From NCBI GenBank assembly GCA_018384465.1, contig JAHAYQ010000142.1, positions 1 to 8,985 of the forward strand: 8,985 nt of DNA, read 5' to 3'. The notes under the pieces are model-generated. The model made no database searches and had not been told where the DNA came from. It worked only from the letters and a program-made list of their open reading frames with translations. The DNA comes from Myroides sp. (GTDB taxonomy: Bacteria; Bacteroidota; Bacteroidia; Flavobacteriales; Flavobacteriaceae). Positions 1-5,864 of the stretch are shown here, one piece after another; position 1 is the first letter of the stretch, and each line of letters begins with the position of its first letter. A program made the position numbers and the translations under genes.

Positions 1-620
1 GGTTGCTTCTCGTATTTTTTTACAAGTCGGTTTTTAATTCCTGTCGGAAAATTGCTGTAAGGTGTAAATACCAATTGATCTATTTTTCGTCGTGTATCCA
101 AATGCAAATCTAAATCGGCATGAAGGATATTGTTCGAAAATTGATGATTTGTTAATGTAGCGGTGCTGATGGCATAACCTTTTTCGGCTAATTTGGTAAC
201 TAAATTCGTGAGATAGCTTTCGGTTTGATGGATAGGGATAGATACTGATGAATCTTTCATTTTTAATATGTCACTCATCGTTTTTTGATGGGTTTTAAAA
301 TGAATGTGTAAACTATCGGTTTTAGTGCCTAAATCCCATTCGGTAAAAAACAAACTATCTTTTTGAACTGTATTAATCAATTCATGTTGTAGATAACCAT
401 TCGTTCTTAGAAAATCTTGCATATACATCAGCTCATCTTCAACGGCTTTTCCATTCAAGAAAATGCTGTCTCTAATATTTTCTTGAAGATATTTTGTTTC
501 GCTGATCGATTTTCCTTTAACTTTTAAGTAAATTTGCTGACCGTATAAATGGCTGTTTGCTGAAAGAAGCAACAACAATAAACTGCATATATATAAAAGG
601 AGTTGTTTGTTATAAAGCAT
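1..620 (-). CDS. Secreted / outer-membrane protein with POTRA-like N-terminus (partial, 3' end outside window)
   Basis: An open frame of 206 codons runs on the minus strand from an ATG at 620-618 off the left edge without a stop. The start is supported by a clear signal peptide: a lysine at residue 5, a leucine-rich core at about residues 7-19, and likely cleavage near residues 27-28 (LYG before QQ). No transmembrane helix follows. The mature part alternates short helical and strand-like stretches, with a GY motif near residue 143 and an NFPTGIKNRLVKKY stretch near the window edge. Both recall the POTRA repeats that precede the beta-barrel in flavobacterial BamA/ShlB-like outer-membrane proteins. 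I recall similar hypothetical proteins beside rpsL in flavobacteria, but the family call is an inference because the barrel is not in the window. The gene is transcribed away from rpsL and is probably functionally unrelated to it. No convincing promoter of its own was seen. Confidence 0.8.
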   Translation of the reverse strand, partial: MLYNKQLLLYICSLLLLLLSANSHLYGQQIYLKVKGKSISETKYLQENIRDSIFLNGKAVEDELMYMQDFLRTNGYLQHELINTVQKDSLFFTEWDLGTKTDSLHIHFKTHQKTMSDILKMKDSSVSIPIHQTESYLTNLVTKLAEKGYAISTATLTNHQFSNNILHADLDLHLDTRRKIDQLVFTPYSNFPTGIKNRLVKKYEKQ

Positions 621-680
621 TATACGAAAATAGGAAAATAAAGGTAAATGTATAAATATTTTGAAAATAAACGAAATAGG

Positions 681-711
681 TTTGTTTTGAAAGTAATAAT
701 TTATATATTTG
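681..711 (+). promoter_or_regulatory. Promoter of the str operon (rpsL), Bacteroidota -33/-7 type
   Basis: TTTG at 681-684 is followed after 19 nt by TATATTTG at 704-711. This matches the -33 TTTG / -7 TAnnTTTG consensus used by the primary sigma factor of Bacteroides and Flavobacterium. The start of transcription should lie within about ten bases of 711, giving a leader of roughly 50 nt before the rpsL ATG at 769. The DNA upstream (about 640-680) is almost pure A/T and could act as an UP-like element. This is a sequence match only; the start site has not been mapped. Confidence 0.75.
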
Positions 712-768
712 CATCCCCGAAAATACACGGGAAACAAATTTGAATGTAGAAAATTTTTAATAAACATT

Positions 769-1152
769 ATGCCAACAATTCAACAATTAGTAAGAAAAGG
801 GAGAACCCAATTGACTAAGAAGAGTAAATCGGTTGCTTTGGATTCATGTCCTCAAAGACGTGGGGTTTGTACGCGTGTTTATACTACTACACCTAAAAAG
901 CCAAACTCTGCAATGCGTAAAGTAGCGCGTGTACGTTTGACAAACGGTAATGAAGTAAACGCTTACATCCCAGGTGAAGGACACAATTTACAAGAGCACT
1001 CGATAGTATTAGTTAGAGGTGGAAGGGTAAAAGATTTACCAGGAGTTAGATACCACATTGTACGTGGTGCTTTGGATACAGCCGGTGTTAACGGTCGTGC
1101 TCAAAGAAGATCTAAATATGGTGCTAAACGCCCTAAAGACGCAAAAAAGTAA
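769..1152 (+). CDS. rpsL: 30S ribosomal protein S12 (uS12)
   Basis: The 127-residue protein S12 lies at the decoding centre of the 30S subunit, where it monitors codon-anticodon pairing and contacts EF-Tu and EF-G. It starts MPTIQQLVRKGR and carries the universal TTPKKPNSAMRKV loop (about residues 40-52) and the RGGRVKDLPGVRYH loop (83-96). Lys43 and Lys88, the classic streptomycin-resistance positions, are wild type. Asp89, the residue beta-methylthiolated by RimO in other bacteria, is present. I chose the ATG at 769. A longer frame from a TTG at 709 would start inside the -7 promoter element and adds 20 residues absent from the family. The leader has no Shine-Dalgarno sequence. This is the first gene of the str operon. 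Confidence 0.98.
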   Translation: MPTIQQLVRKGRTQLTKKSKSVALDSCPQRRGVCTRVYTTTPKKPNSAMRKVARVRLTNGNEVNAYIPGEGHNLQEHSIVLVRGGRVKDLPGVRYHIVRGALDTAGVNGRAQRRSKYGAKRPKDAKK

Positions 1153-1263
1153 TTTAATTTAAGTAAAAAAGTAGAAAGTTAAAAGTCGGAAGATGTATGT
1201 ACTTATTGTACGGAACTTTAAACTAAACCTTAAACTTGAAACTTTTAAAAAGTAACAAAAGAA
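1153..1263 (+). repeat. rpsL-rpsG intercistronic spacer with inverted words
   Basis: This 111-nt, very AT-rich gap is the longest spacer in the cluster. It contains several inverted pairs: TTAAAAGT (1179-1186) with ACTTTTAA (1241-1248), AAG (1190-1192) with CTT (1235-1237), AAAGTT (1175-1180) with AACTTT (1214-1219), and a central GTAC-TTATT-GTAC (1199-1211). Together they allow a long but weak imperfect hairpin in the mRNA. The left half is purine-rich and the right half repeats ACTTTAAACT-like words, which resembles the simple AAAGTT/AACTTT repeats I associate with flavobacterial intergenic DNA. In Escherichia coli the equivalent spacer is where S7 binds to repress its own translation; whether this one does the same is unknown. 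Confidence 0.45.
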
Positions 1264-1740
1264 ATGAGAAAAAGACAGGCAAAGAAAAGACCTCTTTTAC
1301 CAGATCCAAAATTTAACGATCAGTTAGTAACACGTTTCGTGAACAACTTAATGTGGGATGGTAAAAAATCTACTGCTTTTAAAGTATTCTATGATGCATT
1401 AGAAATTGTAGAAACTAAAAAGCAAGACGAAGAAAAAACTTCTTTAGAAGTTTGGAAAGATGCTTTAACAAATGTTATGCCTCACGTAGAAGTACGTTCA
1501 CGTCGTGTAGGTGGTGCTTCATTCCAAATTCCAATGCAAATTCGTCCAGATAGAAAAATATCTATGGCGATGAAATGGATGATTCTTTATGCAAGAAAAA
1601 GAAACGATAAATCTATGGCTTCTAAATTAGCTGCTGAAATCTTAGCTGCGGCTAAAGAAGAAGGTGCTGCTGTTAAGAAAAGAATGGATGTTCATAAAAT
1701 GGCTGATGCTAATAAAGCATTCTCTCACTTTAGATTTTAA
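1264..1740 (+). CDS. rpsG: 30S ribosomal protein S7 (uS7)
   Basis: S7 (158 residues) is the primary 16S rRNA-binding protein that nucleates assembly of the 30S head and contacts mRNA and tRNA at the E site. The basic N-terminus (MRKRQAKKRP) is followed by the FVNNLMWDGKKSTA segment (about residues 26-38), the RSRRVGGASFQIP motif (78-90) that forms part of the beta-ribbon, and MKWMILYARKR (103-113). Length is normal for Bacteroidota. The ATG follows an A-rich leader (AAAAGAAATG) with no Shine-Dalgarno sequence. In E. coli S7 is the translational repressor of this operon; the long spacer just upstream is the natural candidate target here, by inference. Confidence 0.98.
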   Translation: MRKRQAKKRPLLPDPKFNDQLVTRFVNNLMWDGKKSTAFKVFYDALEIVETKKQDEEKTSLEVWKDALTNVMPHVEVRSRRVGGASFQIPMQIRPDRKISMAMKWMILYARKRNDKSMASKLAAEILAAAKEEGAAVKKRMDVHKMADANKAFSHFRF

Positions 1741-1761
1741 TTTTTCATAAAGAATAACAAA

Positions 1762-3897
1762 ATGGCTAGAGATTTAAAACTTACTAGAAATATTGGAATC
1801 GCTGCTCACATTGATGCGGGTAAAACTACAACAACTGAGCGTATTCTTTTCTATACAGGAAAAAACCATAAACTTGGTGAAACACACGAAGGTTCTTCTA
1901 CAACTGACTGGATGGAGCAAGAAGCAGAGCGTGGTATTACAATTACTTCTGCTGCTGTTACAGTAGAGTGGAATTTCCCAATGGAAAATGGTAAACCTAC
2001 ACCAGAAACTCAAAAATATCACTTTAACATCATTGATACTCCAGGACACGTTGACTTTACCGTTGAGGTAAACCGTTCGTTACGTGTATTAGACGGATTA
2101 GTGTTCTTATTCTCTGCAGTTGACGGAGTAGAGCCACAGTCTGAAACTAACTGGAGATTAGCTGATAACTACAAAGTTCCACGTATAGGCTTTGTGAATA
2201 AAATGGACCGTCAAGGTGCAGATTTCTTAAAAGTTTGTCGTCAGGTAAAAGAAATGTTAGGTTCTAATGCGGTGCCTATCGTTTTACCAATTGGTGATGA
2301 AGCTGATTTTAAAGGGGTAGTAGATTTAATTAAAAACCGCGCAATTGTATGGCATGATGAAAATCATGGTTCTACTTTTGATATTGTTGACATTCCAGCT
2401 GATATGGTTGACGATGTAAAACAATACCGTGGTCAATTAATCGAAGAAATTGCTGGTTACGACGAAGATCTTCTTGAAAAATATATGGAAGATGAAAATT
2501 CTATCACAGAAGAGGAAGTGAATGCTGCTTTAAGAGCTGCTACTTTAGATATGAGTATTATTCCTATGATGTGTGGATCTTCTTTCAAAAATAAAGGAGT
2601 ACAATTCATGATTGATGCAGTTTGTCGTTACTTACCTGCACCAACAGATAAAGAAGCAATTGAAGGTACAAACCCAAATACAGACGAGCCTATTTCACGT
2701 AAACCATCAGTAACAGATCCGTTCGCTGCATTAGCATTTAAAATTGCTACCGATCCATTCGTAGGTCGTTTAGCTTTCTTCCGTGCTTATTCAGGACGTT
2801 TAGATGCTGGTTCTTATGTGTTAAATAACCGTTCTGGTAACAAAGAGCGTATCTCTCGTATCTACCAAATGCACGCTAATAAACAAAACCCAATTGAGTA
2901 TATCGAGGCAGGTGATATTGGTGCAGCAGTAGGATTTAAAGATATTAAAACAGGAGATACTTTATCAGATGAAAAACACCCAATCGTGTTAGAATCTATG
3001 GATTTCCCTGATCCGGTAATTGGTATCGCTATCGAGCCTAAAACTAAGGCTGACGTTGATAAAATGGGTATGGCTTTAGCTAAATTAGCAGAAGAAGATC
3101 CAACTTTTACTGTACGTACTGATCAAGCTTCAGGACAAACAATCATCTCTGGTATGGGTGAGTTACACTTAGATATCATTGTTGATCGTATGCGTCGTGA
3201 GTTTAAAGTAGAAGTAAACCAAGGTGAGCCTCAAGTAGAGTACAAAGAAGCATTTACTAGAATAGCTGATCACAGAGAAACTTATAAAAAGCAATCTGGT
3301 GGTCGTGGTAAGTTTGGTGATATCGTATTCAAAATTGGACCAGCTGACGAAGTTGATGGAAAAGCTCCTGTTGGATTACAATTCGTTAACGAAGTTAAAG
3401 GTGGTAACGTGCCAAAAGAATACATTCCGGCTGTAGAAAAAGGTTTCCGTGAGTCTATGAAACAAGGTCCTTTAGCTGGATTCGAAATGGATTCATTAAA
3501 AGTTACTTTAATTGATGGTTCATACCACGCAGTGGATTCGGATGCATTATCTTTCGAATTAGCAGCTAAAATGGGATATAAAGAATCTGCTAAAGCTGCA
3601 GGTGCTATCATCTTAGAACCAATCATGAAGTTAGAAGTATTAACTCCAGAAGAAAATATGGGTGATATCGTGGGTGACTTAAACCGTCGTCGCGGTCAAA
3701 TCAACTCTATGGACGATCGTAACGGAGCAAAAGTTGTTAAAGCTTCTGTGCCGTTATCAGAAATGTTCGGTTATGTAACAACATTACGTACATTATCATC
3801 AGGTCGTGCAACTTCTGTAATGGAGTTCTCTCACTACGAGCAAACGCCTTCTAACATTCAAGAAGAAGTAATTAAAAAAGCAAAAGGTAACGCTTAA
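1762..3897 (+). CDS. fusA: Translation elongation factor G (EF-G)
   Basis: EF-G (711 residues) is the ribosome-dependent GTPase that drives tRNA-mRNA translocation and, with RRF, ribosome recycling. The GTPase domain shows all five G motifs: AHIDAGKT (15-22), RGIT (57-60), DTPGH (92-96, catalytic His96), NKMD (146-149) and GSS (272-274). GMGELHLD (464-471) marks domain III. SGGRGKFGD, starting near residue 514, opens domain IV, whose tip loop DGSYHAVDSD carries His589 in the position that reaches the decoding centre. Domain V starts near residue 615 with EPIMKLEVLTPEENMGD. The position between rpsG and rpsJ marks it as the canonical copy rather than an EF-G paralogue. It is 21 nt after rpsG and ends with a double TAA stop, 11 nt before rpsJ. 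Confidence 0.98.
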   Translation: MARDLKLTRNIGIAAHIDAGKTTTTERILFYTGKNHKLGETHEGSSTTDWMEQEAERGITITSAAVTVEWNFPMENGKPTPETQKYHFNIIDTPGHVDFTVEVNRSLRVLDGLVFLFSAVDGVEPQSETNWRLADNYKVPRIGFVNKMDRQGADFLKVCRQVKEMLGSNAVPIVLPIGDEADFKGVVDLIKNRAIVWHDENHGSTFDIVDIPADMVDDVKQYRGQLIEEIAGYDEDLLEKYMEDENSITEEEVNAALRAATLDMSIIPMMCGSSFKNKGVQFMIDAVCRYLPAPTDKEAIEGTNPNTDEPISRKPSVTDPFAALAFKIATDPFVGRLAFFRAYSGRLDAGSYVLNNRSGNKERISRIYQMHANKQNPIEYIEAGDIGAAVGFKDIKTGDTLSDEKHPIVLESMDFPDPVIGIAIEPKTKADVDKMGMALAKLAEEDPTFTVRTDQASGQTIISGMGELHLDIIVDRMRREFKVEVNQGEPQVEYKEAFTRIADHRETYKKQSGGRGKFGDIVFKIGPADEVDGKAPVGLQFVNEVKGGNVPKEYIPAVEKGFRESMKQGPLAGFEMDSLKVTLIDGSYHAVDSDALSFELAAKMGYKESAKAAGAIILEPIMKLEVLTPEENMGDIVGDLNRRRGQINSMDDRNGAKVVKASVPLSEMFGYVTTLRTLSSGRATSVMEFSHYEQTPSNIQEEVIKKAKGNA

Positions 3898-3908
3898 TAA
3901 TTAAGAAA

Positions 3909-4214
3909 ATGAGTCAAAAAATCAGAATAAAATTAAAATCTTACGATCACGCATTGGTTGACAAATCAGCTGAAAAAATCGTAAAAACTGTAAAAAGTAC
4001 AGGTGCAGTGGTAACCGGACCAATTCCATTACCAACTCATAAAAAAATCTTTACTGTTTTACGTTCTCCGCACGTTAACAAAAAAGCAAGAGAGCAGTTC
4101 GAATTAAGTTCGTACAAAAGATTATTAGACATCTATTCTTCCTCTTCAAAAACGATCGACGCTTTAATGAAATTAGAGCTTCCTTCAGGAGTAGAAGTGG
4201 AGATAAAAGTGTGA
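3909..4214 (+). CDS. rpsJ: 30S ribosomal protein S10 (uS10, NusE)
   Basis: S10 (101 residues) sits in the 30S head; as NusE it also pairs with NusB in rRNA antitermination and links the ribosome to NusG. Recognisable segments are IRIKLKSYDHALVDKSAEKIV (the conserved N-terminal strand and helix, residues 5-25), TGPIPLPTHKKIFTVLRSPHVNKKAREQFE (the long ribosome-binding loop, about 36-65) and the C-terminal PSGVEVEIKV. In many Gram-negative bacteria rpsJ opens the S10 operon behind a long L4-regulated leader. Here it sits only 11 nt after fusA and so reads as the last gene of the str unit. It ends with three consecutive in-frame stops (TGA TAA TAA). A hairpin with a T run follows 30 nt later. 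Confidence 0.98.
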   Translation: MSQKIRIKLKSYDHALVDKSAEKIVKTVKSTGAVVTGPIPLPTHKKIFTVLRSPHVNKKAREQFELSSYKRLLDIYSSSSKTIDALMKLELPSGVEVEIKV

Positions 4215-4237
4215 TAATAAACTTTTTTTGAAAAATA

Positions 4238-4269
4238 CTTGTATATTTCAAGCATTGGTATTACTTTTG
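4238..4269 (+). promoter_or_regulatory. Candidate restart promoter for the rplC-rpsQ unit
   Basis: CTTG at 4238-4241 (TTG at 4239-4241) is followed after 20 nt by TACTTTTG at 4262-4269, a perfect TAnnTTTG -7 element. The arrangement matches the rpsL promoter (19 nt spacing). The predicted start of transcription falls around 4273-4280, giving a leader of roughly 35-40 nt before the rplC ATG. The -7 element lies entirely in the loop of the inverted repeat described separately. The consensus match and position support it; no start-site data are available. Confidence 0.5.
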
Positions 4270-4287
4270 CCGATGCTTGAAATTTTT
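4245..4287 (+). terminator. Hairpin between rpsJ and rplC: terminator or attenuator
   Basis: ATTTCAAGCATTGG (4245-4258) pairs with CCGATGCTTGAAAT (4270-4283) over 14 base pairs, 13 Watson-Crick and one G-U, around an 11-nt loop. The 3' arm runs into TTTTT (4283-4287) and further A/T. This is the form of an intrinsic terminator, located 30 nt after the rpsJ stop. It would end or attenuate transcripts from the rpsL promoter. Because essential genes follow, either termination is partial or a promoter restarts transcription; a promoter match lies in the loop. Confidence 0.6.
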
Positions 4288-4314
4288 ATATTTAATAATT
4301 ATTAATTTAAATTT

Positions 4315-4932
4315 ATGTCTGGGTTAATTGGAAAAAAAATCGGCATGACTTCAATCTTCGATGAAAACGGGAAAAATATTCCTTGTACAGTAATCGAATT
4401 AGGTCCGTGTGTCGTTACCCAAGTCAGAACCAAAGAGGTTGACGGGTATGAAGCTTATCAACTTGGTTTCGATGACGCAAAAGAGAAGAATGCAACTAAA
4501 GCGGCAACAGGTCACTTTAAAAAAGCAGGAACTTCTGTTAAGAAAAAAGTTGTTGAAATTCAAGATTTTGATGAAGCTTACAATTTAGGTGATGTAATCA
4601 CTGTAGATTTATTTGCTGAAGGAGAATTTGTAGATGTACAAGGTACTTCTAAAGGTAAAGGATTCCAAGGGGTTGTAAAACGTCATGGATTTGGTGGTGT
4701 TGGTCAGGCTACGCACGGTCAACATAACCGTTTAAGAGCTCCAGGTTCTATCGGTGCGTCATCGTACCCTTCACGTGTATTCAAAGGAATGCGCATGGCA
4801 GGAAGAACAGGAGGAGAAAAAGTAACAGTTCAAAACCTTAGAGTTTTAAAAGTGGTTGCCGATAAAAACTTATTAGTAGTTAAAGGAGCAGTACCAGGTC
4901 ACAAAAACTCTTACGTAATCGTACAGAAATAA
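4315..4932 (+). CDS. rplC: 50S ribosomal protein L3 (uL3)
   Basis: L3 (205 residues) is an early-assembly protein that binds the 3' end of 23S rRNA and sends a long loop towards the peptidyl transferase centre. The N-terminus GLIGKKIGMTSIFDENG is diagnostic. GTSKGKGFQGVVKRHGFGG (about residues 110-128) and THGQHNRLRAPGSIGASSYPSRVFKGMRMAGR (133-164) form the core and the loop. The glutamine methylated by PrmB in E. coli (Gln150) is Ser150 here. The C-terminal NLLVVKGAVPG is typical. The stop codon overlaps the rplD start by one base (TAATG), suggesting coupled translation. This is the first gene of the tightly packed second unit. Confidence 0.98.
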   Translation: MSGLIGKKIGMTSIFDENGKNIPCTVIELGPCVVTQVRTKEVDGYEAYQLGFDDAKEKNATKAATGHFKKAGTSVKKKVVEIQDFDEAYNLGDVITVDLFAEGEFVDVQGTSKGKGFQGVVKRHGFGGVGQATHGQHNRLRAPGSIGASSYPSRVFKGMRMAGRTGGEKVTVQNLRVLKVVADKNLLVVKGAVPGHKNSYVIVQK

Positions 4933-5561
4933 TGGAAGTAAAAGTTTTAGATATCAACGGAAAAGAAACTGGTAGATCAGTACAATTAGCTGATTCAGTT
5001 TTCGCAATTGAGCCTAATAAACATGCTATCTATTTAGATGTGAAACAATACTTGGCAAACCAACGTCAAGGTACACATAAAGCTAAAGAAAGAGCTGAAG
5101 TAGCTGGTTCTACGCGTAAAATTAAAAAACAAAAAGGTACAGGTACTGCACGTGCAGGATCTGCAAAATCACCTGTTTTTAAAGGTGGTGGTACTATTTT
5201 TGGACCAAGACCGCGTAACTATTCTTTCAAATTAAACAAAGCATTAAAGCGTTTAGCTCGTAAATCAGCTTTCACTTTAAAAGCACAAGAGTCTAATTTG
5301 TTTGTGATTGAAGATTTTACTTTTGAAGCACCAAATACTAAAAATTTCATTAACGTATTGAAAGCTTTAGGGTTAGAAGGTAAAAAATCGTTATTTGTGT
5401 TGGGTGAATCAAATAAAAATGTATATTTGTCATCACGCAATTTAAAAAGAGCTTCTGTGGTAACTACTTCTGAATTAAACACTTATGGTATTTTAAATGC
5501 TAATAAACTTGTTTTAACAGAAGGTTCAGTAGAAGGAATTGTAGAAAATTTAAGTAAATAA
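4932..5561 (+). CDS. rplD: 50S ribosomal protein L4 (uL4)
   Basis: L4 (209 residues) binds domain I of 23S rRNA and, with L22, lines the constriction of the nascent-peptide tunnel. The tunnel loop is visible as KKQKGTGTARAGSAKSPVFKGGGTIFGPRPRNY (about residues 65-97), preceded by the conserved NQRQGTHKAKERAEVAGSTRK. The C-terminal globular part ends in YGILNANKLVLTEGSVEGI. The ATG shares its A with the rplC stop. In E. coli L4 represses the S10 operon through a leader upstream of rpsJ. No such leader is possible here because rpsJ follows fusA by 11 nt, so any L4 control would have to act elsewhere, for example at the rpsJ-rplC gap. Confidence 0.98.
   Translation: MEVKVLDINGKETGRSVQLADSVFAIEPNKHAIYLDVKQYLANQRQGTHKAKERAEVAGSTRKIKKQKGTGTARAGSAKSPVFKGGGTIFGPRPRNYSFKLNKALKRLARKSAFTLKAQESNLFVIEDFTFEAPNTKNFINVLKALGLEGKKSLFVLGESNKNVYLSSRNLKRASVVTTSELNTYGILNANKLVLTEGSVEGIVENLSK
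5400..5429 (+). promoter_or_regulatory. Promoter-like match inside rplD (weak candidate)
   Basis: TTG at 5400-5402 and TATATTTG at 5422-5429 are separated by 19 nt, the same -7 octamer and spacing as the rpsL promoter. It lies within coding sequence about 140 nt upstream of rplW and could provide extra transcription of the downstream genes. Other TAnnTTTG octamers occur in coding sequence (for example 2373-2380 and 5195-5202) without a correctly spaced TTG, so a chance match is quite possible. Confidence 0.2.
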
Positions 5562-5568
5562 GTAGGAA

Positions 5569-5859
5569 ATGAGTACAATTATTAAGCCTATCATTACCGA
5601 AAAAATAACTAAAGACGGTGAAATTTTTAATCGTTTTGGTTTTATAGTAGCTAAAAAAGCGAACAAAATTGAAATTAAGAAAGCAGTTGAAAAAGCTTAC
5701 GGAGTTTCAGTTTTAGATGTAAACACTATGATTTACAGAGCCGACAGATCTACAAAGTTTACAAAAAGCGGAATGATCACTGGTAAAACAAATGCTTACA
5801 AAAAAGCAATTGTAACATTGAAAGAAGGAGATTCAATCGATTTTTATAATAATATCTAA
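5569..5859 (+). CDS. rplW: 50S ribosomal protein L23 (uL23)
   Basis: L23 (96 residues) sits at the mouth of the exit tunnel and is the docking site for trigger factor and the signal recognition particle. It opens with the family signature IIKPIITEK. The stretch FGFIVAKKANKIEIKKAVEKAYGVSVLDVNTM (about residues 24-55) is the conserved beta-alpha-beta core that binds 23S rRNA domain III, and the KKAIVTLKEGDSIDFY end is typical. It follows rplD by 7 nt and ends with a double TAA stop 5 nt before rplB. AGGA lies just upstream of the ATG, but too close (about 3 nt) for a standard Shine-Dalgarno. Confidence 0.97.
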   Translation: MSTIIKPIITEKITKDGEIFNRFGFIVAKKANKIEIKKAVEKAYGVSVLDVNTMIYRADRSTKFTKSGMITGKTNAYKKAIVTLKEGDSIDFYNNI

Positions 5860-5864
5860 TAACA

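Noticed and set aside
621..680. Promoter for the divergent minus-strand gene
   Set aside because: Only one-mismatch versions of TAnnTTTG were found on the minus strand (for example opposite 645-652), and no correctly spaced TTG accompanies them.
709..768. 20-residue N-terminal extension of rpsL from a TTG at 709
   Set aside because: The TTG overlaps the -7 promoter element, lies upstream of the likely transcription start, and S12 proteins begin at MPTIQQLVRKG.
2373..2380. TACTTTTG octamer in fusA (also TATTTTTG at 5195-5202 in rplD)
   Set aside because: Neither has a TTG 19-21 nt upstream, and both are inside coding sequence, so they are probably chance matches.
3282..3626. 114-codon minus-strand open frame inside fusA
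   Set aside because: It lies wholly antisense to intact EF-G and shows no family resemblance or start signals. The same holds for the shorter antisense frames at 1774-2049, 5219-5482 and 6879-7142.
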